The translations under genes were made by a program, and so were the position numbers. Positions 1-9,340 of a DNA stretch of 64,000 bases are shown here, piece by piece (the first letter of the stretch is position 1; each line of letters begins with the position of its first letter). Source of the stretch: Chryseobacterium sp. (GTDB lineage Bacteria > Bacteroidota > Bacteroidia > Flavobacteriales > Weeksellaceae); assembly GCF_029240215.1 (NCBI RefSeq), contig NZ_JARBTK010000007.1:1-64000 (forward strand). Direction: 5' to 3'. The notes below the pieces were generated by a model. That model saw only the letters and a list, made by a program, of their open reading frames with translations, had not been told where the DNA came from and searched no databases.

Positions 1-183
1 TGAAGTGATTTTTTTCGATTGAATCGAGCTTCCTGTAATCAAATATTGCTGATCGATTGTCGTAGTGACTTGTGAAAGAAAATCCTGAGTGGAGGATTTA
101 ATGTCTTTCTGCCAAACCACCTCCTGAGCTGAAATGCTCATGACGGTGCATAAGAATAATGCACTCATGTAGAGTTTTTTCAT
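1..183 (-). CDS. secreted protein, N-terminal part only (runs off window start)
   Basis: Reverse strand from ATG at 183 reads MKKLYMSALFLCTVMSISAQEVVWQKDIKSSTQDFLSQVTTTIDQQYLITGSSIQSKKITS, with a signal peptide and no stop before base 1. Confidence 0.7.
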   Translation of the reverse strand, partial: MKKLYMSALFLCTVMSISAQEVVWQKDIKSSTQDFLSQVTTTIDQQYLITGSSIQSKKITS

Positions 184-434
184 GATTTTTGTTTTTTAAT
201 TATTGTTAATTTTCTGCTAATATAAAATTATATTTTACTCCTGTTATGAGGAAAACCTTAATCTTCATTAAATATTGACAATAATTAAATTTTTTTATCT
301 TTTTTCATAACATTTGTTTGTTTTTAAGTTCTTAATGCAAATATCAATGCCAGATGCGACAAAACCTGTCGTGTTATTTTAATTGATTCTTTCTGATTTT
401 AGAAAATAAAAGGCACGGAGCAAAAGTCGATCCG

Positions 435-554
435 TTAAAGAGGTACTGCGAAGAACCCGACAACCAGAAAGACTACGCCCGTGCCCCATTTATGAACATG
501 GGCGTAAGCCTATCAAAATATGGTTGTCAAAAGAAGATTCGCAGTTTTCTTTAA
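435..554. ncRNA. candidate structured RNA: long four-stem hairpin, possibly 6S-like; strand not determined
   Basis: Nested complementary segments ttaaag/ctttaa (435-440/549-554), ctgcgaa/ttcgcag (446-452/538-544), gacaacca/tggttgtc (459-466/521-528), tacgccc/gggcgta (474-480/500-506), in an intergenic region without a plausible ORF. Confidence 0.5.
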
Positions 555-761
555 CCAATATGATAGCTTACGCTTTTATTATTTCGTTAAAATCTGCTGC
601 GAAGATAAAAATATTTTTCATATTTTAAAACATAATAGTGAATTTAAATAACTTTTTAATGGATAAGCAGGTGGGAGATAGGTAAACGTAATTTTTTTTA
701 ACAGAATTTGTACATATAAAAATATTTTTTAAATTTGTCATTAATATTAAAATAAAACACA

Positions 762-1433
762 ATGACGACAAAACAATCCAACAGGCTGAGCATGGCCAAA
801 ACCCTCAAACAGTTTTTTTCCGTTGAACAAGGAAAATATACAGGTAATAATCCCTTAACCGTAAGAATTTCAGAGCTGAACATCATTGTAGATAATCTGG
901 ATGCTTTAGCGGGAATTCAGACTACCGACACCACAGCAAATACCGGCTTAAAAACAGACGCAAGAACGAAGATGATCAGCCTTACGGTAGCATATGCCAA
1001 TACGGCTGCAGATTATTTTGATGGTCAGGACAGTCCTTTAGCCAAACAGCTTACTACAAGCAAATCGAAGATCAAAAACATGACCGGGGTAGAAGCGAAA
1101 ATTTACTGTCAAAAGCTGTACAATATAGTAAATGAAAACACTGTAAATCTTGATCCCGATTATGTGACCTCAGCCGAAGTACAGGACTGGCTGACAGCAA
1201 TTAATAATTTTGATGCAAAGGCATATGATGCAGGAGTAAGTATTGACACAACCCAAAATGCAACGCATGATCTGCAAAACGAATTTAAAAAGTTCAGCGT
1301 ATGTTTAAGCAAAATCGACAGGCTGATGAAGAAATATGATGTTCTCAATCCATCATTTCACGGAAACTATAAGCTTTCGCGCAAAATCTCAGATTTGGGA
1401 ACCCGTCACAACAACGAAATTCCATTAACATAA
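762..1433 (+). CDS. hypothetical protein
   Basis: 223-aa ORF followed by a terminator-like hairpin; no family recognised. Confidence 0.75.
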   Translation: MTTKQSNRLSMAKTLKQFFSVEQGKYTGNNPLTVRISELNIIVDNLDALAGIQTTDTTANTGLKTDARTKMISLTVAYANTAADYFDGQDSPLAKQLTTSKSKIKNMTGVEAKIYCQKLYNIVNENTVNLDPDYVTSAEVQDWLTAINNFDAKAYDAGVSIDTTQNATHDLQNEFKKFSVCLSKIDRLMKKYDVLNPSFHGNYKLSRKISDLGTRHNNEIPLT

Positions 1434-1441
1434 TAAATATA

Positions 1442-1473
1442 TGAAATACCTGATTTGATGATCGGGTATTTTT
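1442..1473 (+). terminator. Rho-independent-like terminator
   Basis: aaatacctgatttgatgatcgggtattttt hairpin with T-run just after the 762-1433 stop. Confidence 0.6.
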
Positions 1474-1482
1474 GTGTGAGAA

Positions 1483-1797
1483 ATTTCTTTACCATTCATC
1501 AAGATGTCTTTCCGTAGCAGTCAGAAGGTATTCCTGATCGTAAAGAAGGTATTCCTTTTAATACAGTTGATATTCTTTAACAGGCAGCTGGTATTCCGAA
1601 CCGTTAAGATGTCATTCTCAGTTAGATATTTTGCATTCCGGTGTTTCCATATAATATTCAATATGGGGAAGCCGGGATTCCTTGAAGGTAAGACCACATT
1701 CGGAGATAAACAGCTTGTTTTCCCGATCGTACGGATAGTATTCTTGAATAATGAGCGGCAATGATGGTCAGTAAAATAATATTCAACAGGTCAATAA
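1483..1797 (+). repeat. degenerate 21-bp tandem array (about 12-15 units)
   Basis: Units such as aaggtattcctgatcgtaaag / aaggtattccttttaatacag / ctggtattccgaaccgttaag follow each other every 21 bp; the overlapping ORF 1504-1764 shows a 7-aa period (KVFLIVK KVFLLIQ LIFFNRQ LVFRTVK ...). Confidence 0.8.
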
Positions 1798-2018
1798 AGT
1801 AGTATCGATATAAGGAAAATTCATAATTTCTTACAGTTACATTCGATCAGAAAAAAAATAAAATCAGTATGTTTGCAGCGATGTAATTAATATCTGAATG
1901 AAGGATAAGTTTACACTCAACAGGGATCATTTGACTTCCGTATTCCTGCTCATAGGTTTTTTCATAGAACTGATAAAGATTAGTTTGAAGGTTTTATCTG
2001 AAATCAAAGAAAAATAAG

Positions 2019-2026
2019 TAAATTTG
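2019..2026 (+). promoter_or_regulatory. candidate Bacteroidota -7 box TAAATTTG upstream of sucD
   Basis: Matches TAnnTTTG, 37 bp before the ATG; no clear -33 TTG. Confidence 0.4.
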
Positions 2027-2062
2027 TGAGCATTAATTAAAATAAATTAAAACAACAATAAA

Positions 2063-2935
2063 ATGTCAATTTTAGTAAACAAAGATTCTAAAGTAATTGT
2101 ACAAGGTTTTACAGGTAACGAAGGTACTTTCCATGCAGGTCAGATGATTGAATACGGAACGAACGTAGTAGGTGGTGTTACTCCCGGAAAAGGAGGAAGC
2201 GAGCACTTAGGAAAGCCGGTATTTAATACTGTTGCTGATGCTGTTGCAAAAGCCGGAGCTAATGTAAGTATCATTTTTGTACCACCTGCATTTGCTGCAG
2301 ATGCTATCATGGAAGCTGCTGAAGCGGGTATCAAAGTAATTGTATGTATTACAGAAGGTATTCCTGTTGCAGACATGGTAAAAGTAAAATCTTATATCGC
2401 TGACAAAGAATGCAGATTGATCGGGCCAAACTGTCCGGGAATCATCACTTCTGATGAAGCTAAAATTGGTATTATGCCAGGTTTCGTTTTCAAAAAAGGA
2501 AAAGTAGGGATCGTTTCAAAATCAGGAACTCTTACTTACGAAGCTGCTGATCAGGTTGTAAAAGCTGGTTACGGTGTTTCTACAGCGATCGGAATCGGTG
2601 GTGATCCAATCATTGGAACAACAACAAGAGAAGCTTTGGAATTATTCATCAACGACCCGGAAACTGAAGCGGTTGTAATGATCGGTGAAATCGGTGGTGG
2701 TCTTGAGGCTGAAGCTGCGAGATGGTACAAAGCTAGCGGTTCTACAAAACCTGTTGTTGGTTTTATTGCCGGGCAAACTGCTCCTAAAGGCAGAACAATG
2801 GGTCACGCAGGTGCTATTGTTGGAGGTGACGAAGACACAGCTCAGGCTAAAATGGAAATCATGAGAGAAAACGGTATCAATGTAGTAGATTCCCCTGCTG
2901 ATATTGGTGTTACTGTTGCAAAAGTTTTAGGATAA
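2063..2935 (+). CDS. sucD: succinyl-CoA ligase (ADP-forming) subunit alpha
   Basis: 290 aa with [44 protein letters not shown] and GHAGAIVGG motifs. Confidence 0.95.
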   Translation: MSILVNKDSKVIVQGFTGNEGTFHAGQMIEYGTNVVGGVTPGKGGSEHLGKPVFNTVADAVAKAGANVSIIFVPPAFAADAIMEAAEAGIKVIVCITEGIPVADMVKVKSYIADKECRLIGPNCPGIITSDEAKIGIMPGFVFKKGKVGIVSKSGTLTYEAADQVVKAGYGVSTAIGIGGDPIIGTTTREALELFINDPETEAVVMIGEIGGGLEAEAARWYKASGSTKPVVGFIAGQTAPKGRTMGHAGAIVGGDEDTAQAKMEIMRENGINVVDSPADIGVTVAKVLG

Positions 2936-2953
2936 TTTAAAAAACAAAATGAT

Positions 2954-3631
2954 ATGAAAAAATTTTTATTAGCATCAGCTTTAGCGCTTTCTACTTTATC
3001 TTTCGCACAGATCGATTTTAGTAGTACAAGATTTGGTGTTACTGCTGGTGGAAACTATTCGAGAGTTAAGAATGCACATAATCCTTCAGGGGCAAGATTT
3101 GCTTTTCAGGGCGGTGCTTTAGCATTGATCCCAATGGGAGGAGCCAATCAGTTTTATCTTCAGCCAGAGGTTACATATTATGGAGCCGGAGAATCTGGGA
3201 AAGATAAAGATGCTAAAAATGCTGACGGTTATGATGCAATGTACGCTAATAATTATTTGAGCGTACCGATTTATTTCAAAGGATATTTTTCTGAAGCAGA
3301 ATCAGAATTTTTTGGAATGATTGGTCCGAGATTTAATTTTTTATTGAGTCAGAATGTTAAAAATGTACCTGCAAGCAGACCCTATTATGATCCGGATGTA
3401 ACAGTTCCCGACTATCCACAAATCAGCGGAAAAGCTAACAGCTTTAACTTCGCAGTAGGTGTCGGAATTGGGTATAGCTACAAAAGACAACTCGAATTAG
3501 CTTTAAAGTATGACTTCGGTGTTTCCAACACTTATCCTAAACTTATTGAGGATTTTACAAAAGATCCGAATACGGCAAAAAAGAAATCTGAACAGGTTCT
3601 TAGCTTAAGTTTAAGTTATATTTTCGAATAA
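2954..3631 (+). CDS. outer membrane beta-barrel (porin-family) protein
   Basis: Signal peptide MKKFLLASALALSTLSFAQ and beta-barrel-like repeats ending in SLSYIFE. Confidence 0.75.
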   Translation: MKKFLLASALALSTLSFAQIDFSSTRFGVTAGGNYSRVKNAHNPSGARFAFQGGALALIPMGGANQFYLQPEVTYYGAGESGKDKDAKNADGYDAMYANNYLSVPIYFKGYFSEAESEFFGMIGPRFNFLLSQNVKNVPASRPYYDPDVTVPDYPQISGKANSFNFAVGVGIGYSYKRQLELALKYDFGVSNTYPKLIEDFTKDPNTAKKKSEQVLSLSLSYIFE

Positions 3632-3647
3632 AATTCTTAATTTAAAT

Positions 3648-3680
3648 AAAAATCCCGGGATATTTATCTCGGGATTTTTT
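3648..3680 (+). terminator. Rho-independent terminator
   Basis: aaaaatcccgggatatttatctcgggatttttt. Confidence 0.8.
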
Positions 3681-3696
3681 ATGCTGTATATATTTA

Positions 3697-4191
3697 TTAG
3701 TGCCACATCAGCATTTCTTTGAAATCCTTGATGTATGAGAATTTCTCATAACCTAAATATTCAAATTTATTCTCAATTTGAAATTTAATTTCGAAATAAT
3801 TTTTATGGTAAGATTGTGAAATAGTAGCCACTGTCTTATTATTTCTAATGATAAGAATAAACTCACGTTGTGTATGATTATAAGTTTGATGAGATAATTT
3901 CCAGCCATCAATTACTGAATTTTTTATTATTCTTTCTTGTAAGCCCCAAAATCGTTTAATTTCTAACTTATTGTTATCTATATATAATTGTATGCATTTG
4001 TTTTTCAATTCCCCCATTGTCAAAAAAAAGAGAGCGAAAATAACAATTGAAGGAAGAAATATCTTTGGGAAAATTGTTCCATCATAGTAAGGATCAGTAA
4101 ACAGTTTTGGTACTAAACTAAATACAATATAGACGAATGCAATTATTACAATTGTAAGTGAATAATATAGTAGGGTGAATTTAGTTTTCAT
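3697..4191 (-). CDS. hypothetical membrane protein
   Basis: 164 aa with two N-terminal hydrophobic segments. Confidence 0.6.
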   Translation of the reverse strand: MKTKFTLLYYSLTIVIIAFVYIVFSLVPKLFTDPYYDGTIFPKIFLPSIVIFALFFLTMGELKNKCIQLYIDNNKLEIKRFWGLQERIIKNSVIDGWKLSHQTYNHTQREFILIIRNNKTVATISQSYHKNYFEIKFQIENKFEYLGYEKFSYIKDFKEMLMWH

Positions 4192-4226
4192 TTGCTAATC
4201 GTATAGAACAAAATTTTGTAGTAAAA

Positions 4227-5537
4227 TTAACTTCTGATCCACTTCCAAAGTTCCTTCAACGTGGCTTTATTTCCATACATTAAGATTCCTACTCTGTAAA
4301 TCTTTCCAGCAAGGAAAATCATAAAAATAGTCGTAGCTAAAAGTAAAAAAATAGACAAAGCAATTTCCCACGCCGGAACACCATAAGGTATCCTCGCAAT
4401 CATCGCAACAGGCGATGTGAAAGGAATTATTGATAACCAAAATCCTAAAGGTCCATCAGGATTATTCATTAAAGAAAAACTTCCGTACATTCCTAAAGTT
4501 AGCGGTAAAATGGCAAATAATGTGAATTGTTGGGTTTCTGTTTCGTTATCAACTGCAGAACCAATTGCTGCATAAATCGAGCTGTAAAAAATATATCCCA
4601 AAAGAAAAAATACAATAAATACAAATATGATTAAAGGAAAATTTAAATCCAATAAACTATGAGAAACCTGAGTCGCAATCTGTGCAATATCCAATTTGTC
4701 AGATAATTCTTCATTGCTGCCCGGAATATTTTTTTGAATGGATGAAGAGCCTGTATTTAAAACTAATGCGCCAATTACTGACATCGTAATCCAAATAATA
4801 AACTGTGTAAGTGCAACCATTGTTACGCCTAAAATTTTTCCCATCATCAGTTCAAAAGGTTTTACAGAAGAGATGATGATTTCTACTACACGGTTGTTTT
4901 TTTCTTCTAAAACACTTCTCATCACACGCACTCCGTAAATGATGATAAACATGAAAGTGACATACATTAAACCCAAACTCAACCCCGTTTTTACACCAAA
5001 AGCAAGATCAGAATCTTCTTTATTATCTTCTGAAACATTGATCGTTTTCAGTTCAAAAGTTTTATCAAGATTGTTAAGCTGAGATTCTGCAATCCCTAAT
5101 TGCTTTATTTTTTCTTTCTTAATAACGTTGCTGATATCAGAAATAATGCGTTGTTTCGTATCAAGACCGATTTTTGTATTGACAACCAGTCTTGTGTTTT
5201 TTTCTAAGTCATCAAAATTCTGACTGTTAATCTGAGGCAGAATCAAAATTCCATCTAAAGATTCATTGTCTTTAAGGTTTTTAATTTTAGATTTTTCATC
5301 TGCTACGGGAACGAAAACATATTCCAGCTTATCATTAGATTTAAGCTGACCATTGAAAAGTCCGCTGTTGTCTACAACTTCAATAACATTATGTGATTCA
5401 TTAGCTTTGAACATCAATCCGATCACTGCGCCAAATCCGATGATCATTAAAGGAGCCAATAAAGTCAATAGAATGAAAGATCTTTTCTTTACCTGCGTAA
5501 GAAATTCTCTTTTTGTAATTAAAATAATATTTTTCAT
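4227..5537 (-). CDS. ABC transporter permease (ABC-2/NatB-like)
   Basis: 436 aa, N-terminal TM segment, large extracytoplasmic domain, C-terminal TM bundle; adjacent to ATPase gene. Confidence 0.88.
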   Translation of the reverse strand: MKNIILITKREFLTQVKKRSFILLTLLAPLMIIGFGAVIGLMFKANESHNVIEVVDNSGLFNGQLKSNDKLEYVFVPVADEKSKIKNLKDNESLDGILILPQINSQNFDDLEKNTRLVVNTKIGLDTKQRIISDISNVIKKEKIKQLGIAESQLNNLDKTFELKTINVSEDNKEDSDLAFGVKTGLSLGLMYVTFMFIIIYGVRVMRSVLEEKNNRVVEIIISSVKPFELMMGKILGVTMVALTQFIIWITMSVIGALVLNTGSSSIQKNIPGSNEELSDKLDIAQIATQVSHSLLDLNFPLIIFVFIVFFLLGYIFYSSIYAAIGSAVDNETETQQFTLFAILPLTLGMYGSFSLMNNPDGPLGFWLSIIPFTSPVAMIARIPYGVPAWEIALSIFLLLATTIFMIFLAGKIYRVGILMYGNKATLKELWKWIRS

Positions 5538-5542
5538 AAAAT

Positions 5543-6454
5543 TTAAGAATGATTACCAACGGCATTAATAAATACTTCATTCATACTAGGGATTTTCTCG
5601 TCAAATGATCTTACTTTTCCGGCTTGCACAAGATCAAGCAAAATATCATTTTGATTGACTGTATTTTTCAGATCAAAAGAAATCAGATTGTTTTGTTCTG
5701 ATAAATTGAAAATATCGTACTTATTCTGAAAATTTTGAAGTTGCTCATTATTCACATCCGAAAGCGTAATTCCAAAAATATTTTTCTTGAATTTTTCTCG
5801 TACATCAAAAACTCTTCCGTCAATAATTTTTTTAGAATTGTCAATCAATGCCACATAATCACACATTTCTTCTACACTTTCCATCCGGTGAGTGGAAAGA
5901 ATAATCGTAGTGCCGTTATTTTTAAGTTCGATGATCTGATCTTTAATCAAATTGGCATTTACAGGATCAAAACCTGAAAATGGCTCGTCAAGAATCAACA
6001 AATGCGGTTTGTGAAGTACCGTTACAACAAACTGTATTTTCTGAGCCATCCCTTTTGAAAGTTCAGAAAGTTTTTTCTTCCACCATTGATCGATGTGTAA
6101 CTTTTCAAACCATTTTTTGGCTTCATTAAGAGCGTCACTTTTTTTCATCCCCTTCAGTTCTCCGAAATAGAGAATCTGATCTCCGACACTCATGTTTTTA
6201 TATAAACCTCGTTCTTCAGGCATATATCCGATGTCTTTGATATGATTCGGATTCAGTTTTTCACCGTTGATGAAAACATCTCCGGAATCTGCCTGTGTAA
6301 TCTGATTGATGATGCGGATAAATGAAGTTTTTCCTGCTCCGTTGGGTCCGAGAAGACCGTAGATACTTCCTTTCGGCACATGGATGCTAAAATCTTCCAA
6401 GGCTGTTTTCTTTCCGGCGTTGTAAGTTTTAGTAATGTGTTCAGCTTTTAGCAT
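5543..6454 (-). CDS. ABC transporter ATP-binding protein (NatA-like)
   Basis: Walker A GPNGAGKTS, LSKGM signature, LLILDEPFSGFDP. Confidence 0.92.
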   Translation of the reverse strand: MLKAEHITKTYNAGKKTALEDFSIHVPKGSIYGLLGPNGAGKTSFIRIINQITQADSGDVFINGEKLNPNHIKDIGYMPEERGLYKNMSVGDQILYFGELKGMKKSDALNEAKKWFEKLHIDQWWKKKLSELSKGMAQKIQFVVTVLHKPHLLILDEPFSGFDPVNANLIKDQIIELKNNGTTIILSTHRMESVEEMCDYVALIDNSKKIIDGRVFDVREKFKKNIFGITLSDVNNEQLQNFQNKYDIFNLSEQNNLISFDLKNTVNQNDILLDLVQAGKVRSFDEKIPSMNEVFINAVGNHS

Positions 6455-6530
6455 TAAGTTGTTTTTTTACTATGAGAATAAAAATAATCCGAAAGTTACG
6501 GAATTATTAAAACAGAAGAAATCTAAAAGA

Positions 6531-6562
6531 AAAAATCCTGATGATTATCAGGATTTAATATT
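6531..6562 (-). terminator. Rho-independent terminator
   Basis: aaatcctgataatcatcaggattttt on the minus strand after 6561-6911. Confidence 0.65.
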
Positions 6563-6911
6563 ATTGTTTTACTATTTGAGTAACCTTTTGAGTATTGTCG
6601 CTGAGAATATAGCGGATCAGATACTTTCCGGGTTTTAATTTTTCAATATTGATCTCAGCTTTATTGGTATTCACATTGTAATTGGCAACCTGCGTTCCTA
6701 ATATAGAGTAAAATATCACTGATTTTATTTTTAACGAAGAATCTTTGGCTTTTACCACCAAAAAATCTTTTGCAGGATTTGGGTAAGCAGTAAGAACACC
6801 ATCATCAGACTTCTGTAAAGTGGAGGAAGGCTCCTTTATTTGTGCTTTAATATTGTCGGAAAAACCAACAAAAGCGCCCGTAAATATAATTAATAGTAAA
6901 AGTTTTTTCAT
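6561..6911 (-). CDS. short T9SS type A sorting domain-containing protein
   Basis: Signal peptide, then AYPNPAKDFLVVKAK...KLKPGKYLIRYILSDNTQKVTQIVKQ. Confidence 0.85.
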   Translation of the reverse strand: MKKLLLLIIFTGAFVGFSDNIKAQIKEPSSTLQKSDDGVLTAYPNPAKDFLVVKAKDSSLKIKSVIFYSILGTQVANYNVNTNKAEINIEKLKPGKYLIRYILSDNTQKVTQIVKQ

Positions 6912-6994
6912 CTAACGTATTATTTGCATAATTATTACTAACAAAAGTAATAAATTCTATAATCATCCACAATAGTTTTTTATAGAACTTATAT

Positions 6995-7002
6995 TAAATT
7001 TG
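6995..7002 (+). promoter_or_regulatory. candidate -7 box TAAATTTG upstream of hemB
   Basis: TAnnTTTG match 29 bp before the ATG; no clear -33 TTG. Confidence 0.4.
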
Positions 7003-7030
7003 CAATAAATTATTCAAAAAGTATTCCAAA

Positions 7031-8020
7031 ATGATATATTCAAGAAACAGAAGATTGAGAGTAAATGAATCTATGAGAGGATTGGTAAGAGAATGCAGCC
7101 TTTCTACAGATGATTTTGTAATGCCGATTTTCGTAATGGAAGGTGAAAATAAAGAAGAAGCAATTTCATCAATGCCCGGAATTTTCAGACGAAGTATTGA
7201 CTTGACGGTAAAAGAATGTAAAGAATTATTTTCTTTAGGCGTAAAAGCGGTCAATCTTTATATGAAAGTTTCAGAACATTTAAAGGACAACACCGGAAAA
7301 GAAGCTTGGAACAAAGACGGATTGATGCAAAATACCATTAAAGCAATCAAAGATGCCGTTCCGGAAATGATTATTATGCCTGATGTAGCTTTAGATCCTT
7401 ATTCAATTTACGGTCACGACGGAATCATCGAAAACGGAAAAATTCTTAACGACGCGACCAATGAAGCTTTAGCAAGAATGTCAGTTTCACATGCAGAAGC
7501 CGGAGCAGACATTGTAGCACCGAGTGACATGATGGATGGGAGAGTTTTGGCGATTCGAGAAGCTTTAGAACAAAATGGGTTCCATGATGTGGGAATTTTG
7601 AGCTATGCTGCAAAATATGCAAGTTCATTCTACGGACCTTTCAGAAGTGCTTTAGACAGCGCTCCGAAAGACAATATGGAAATTCCAAAAGATAAAAAGA
7701 CCTATCAGATGGATTTTCACAATTCCCGTGAAGCTTTAAATGAAGTTTTCAAGGATGTGGAAGAAGGTGCAGATATCATCATGATAAAACCGGGACTTCC
7801 ATATCTGGATATCGTTGCAAAAGTACGTGAAGCCATCGACTTACCAATTGCAGTTTATAACGTAAGCGGAGAATATGCAATGTTGAAGGCTGCTGCTCAA
7901 AACGGTTGGTTAGACAATGATAAAGCCATTATTGAAAGTTTAACCTGCTTCAAAAGAGCAGGAGCAGATATGATTTTCACATATGCTGCAAAAGAAGCCG
8001 CAATGATTTTAAATAGATAA
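7031..8020 (+). CDS. hemB: porphobilinogen synthase (delta-aminolevulinic acid dehydratase)
   Basis: 329 aa; RRLRVNESMRGLVRE, MIIMPDVALDPYSIYGHDG, IMIKPGLPYLDI, YNVSGEYAM. Confidence 0.96.
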   Translation: MIYSRNRRLRVNESMRGLVRECSLSTDDFVMPIFVMEGENKEEAISSMPGIFRRSIDLTVKECKELFSLGVKAVNLYMKVSEHLKDNTGKEAWNKDGLMQNTIKAIKDAVPEMIIMPDVALDPYSIYGHDGIIENGKILNDATNEALARMSVSHAEAGADIVAPSDMMDGRVLAIREALEQNGFHDVGILSYAAKYASSFYGPFRSALDSAPKDNMEIPKDKKTYQMDFHNSREALNEVFKDVEEGADIIMIKPGLPYLDIVAKVREAIDLPIAVYNVSGEYAMLKAAAQNGWLDNDKAIIESLTCFKRAGADMIFTYAAKEAAMILNR

Positions 8021-8035
8021 ACAATGAAATATAAT

Positions 8036-8069
8036 AAAAAACCACTTCAATTTGAAGTGGTTTTTTTAT
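8036..8069. terminator. bidirectional-looking terminator
   Basis: aaaaaaccacttcaatttgaagtggttttttt between convergent genes. Confidence 0.8.
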
Positions 8070-8076
8070 TATATTG

Positions 8077-8259
8077 CTATCCGAAACATGCATTGTAATG
8101 AAGAGATCCCGGAACAATAGGATTTTGTCCACCGTTGTCATATACACATATATTAGAAGGGCATAGATACCATCCTGGCTGGCAATTACCATTTTCGTCT
8201 GGAAATCTTATGTTTCCACCATTAATTTTCATTAGATTTTTTCTTGTTAACTTTTTCAT
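8077..8259 (-). CDS. double-glycine leader, bacteriocin-like/RiPP precursor-type peptide
   Basis: 60 aa MKKLTRKNLMKINGG|NIRFPDENGNCQPGWYLCPSNICVYDNGGQNPIVPGSLHYNACFG; GG leader motif and 4 Cys in the core. Confidence 0.75.
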   Translation of the reverse strand: MKKLTRKNLMKINGGNIRFPDENGNCQPGWYLCPSNICVYDNGGQNPIVPGSLHYNACFG

Positions 8260-8305
8260 AATAATATTTTTTTGATTAGTGAAAAACTAAATTAACAAAA
8301 AAATA

Positions 8306-9034
8306 TCACATAATATCAAAATCTTTTCCTTTGGTGAATTTTGCTGCAAAAGGTGCTTGATTTCCTGAATATTTTAAAACAAAATGTTTTTTAGTATCCG
8401 TATCAACTTTGGCATCAACTTCCACATCCTCCGTTTGAAAACTCACATCTAGACCAATACCTGATTCTTTCTCCAAGAAAATTTCTACACTTTCAGCATA
8501 AAAAAGTGAGGTGCTTAAATAATTGAATTTAATATTCTTCCGGTAAGTTTTTGATTTTGAATCTGTGAACTCTGAATATTTCCTAAGAATTTCAATTCCG
8601 GGAGAATCAATATTGGTAATTCTTGATTTTGTTACTCCGTTCACGCGTACAGAAAAACTTTTGGCATTATTGATATTTCCATTAACTCCAATATTGAATA
8701 AAGATGGCAACGAAAGACCATATTCAACCATATTTTCCTTTGTAAATTCAAAATCGGGAATCAAAGCCGGATGTTTTGGAACATTCAAAAGTTGATCTTT
8801 AACTGTTTTCAATTGCTCTTCAGAAAAGAGAAAACCAATGAGATTATTGTTGGTTGTTCTCCAGTTTCTTCCGTTCCATTCGTAGATTTCGCAGAGCAAA
8901 GTATCTATAGAAGAATGGGGCAGAAGATCAATGTCCTGCCATTTAAAAACTTCTTTCGCGTATGGTCTTCGGTTAATCAGATTTATTCCGAGATCCGAAG
9001 CCAGCAAATCTGTCAGTTGTTGGTTATTTTCCAT
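8306..9034 (-). CDS. hypothetical protein
   Basis: 242-aa ORF, 46 bp upstream of and co-directional with the GG-leader peptide. Confidence 0.75.
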   Translation of the reverse strand: MENNQQLTDLLASDLGINLINRRPYAKEVFKWQDIDLLPHSSIDTLLCEIYEWNGRNWRTTNNNLIGFLFSEEQLKTVKDQLLNVPKHPALIPDFEFTKENMVEYGLSLPSLFNIGVNGNINNAKSFSVRVNGVTKSRITNIDSPGIEILRKYSEFTDSKSKTYRKNIKFNYLSTSLFYAESVEIFLEKESGIGLDVSFQTEDVEVDAKVDTDTKKHFVLKYSGNQAPFAAKFTKGKDFDIM

Positions 9035-9340
9035 AAAATTTAAATTGTGATTGGTGATTTAAATTTAAGAAAAATACCAATTGATATGATTCAGGAAAAG
9101 AAAATTGTTTTAAAATTTACAGCCAGCCATTATGATCACTTAATATTAAGCACAAAGTTTGTCATTCCGTTAGAAATCTAAACGACAAAACTATTTTACA
9201 ACCTTTGCTCCTTACGTGATGATAAAATGAGAGTTAATTTAAATTCACAACGTTCAAAATAACCTTAAATTTTCATAAAACTAAACCATCCGTTTTTTTA
9301 ATCTGAAATTTAAATTCAAAAAAACTTTATCTTTGCCTTT

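Noticed and set aside
1504-1764. ORF 1504-1764 as a confident protein-coding gene
   Set aside because: Its sequence is entirely explained by the 21-bp DNA period, and the repeat extends beyond the ORF; coding status is left open
7977-8192. 71-aa minus-strand ORF overlapping hemB end and the GG-leader peptide
   Set aside because: Overlaps a better-supported peptide in another frame and the terminator; no protein-like features
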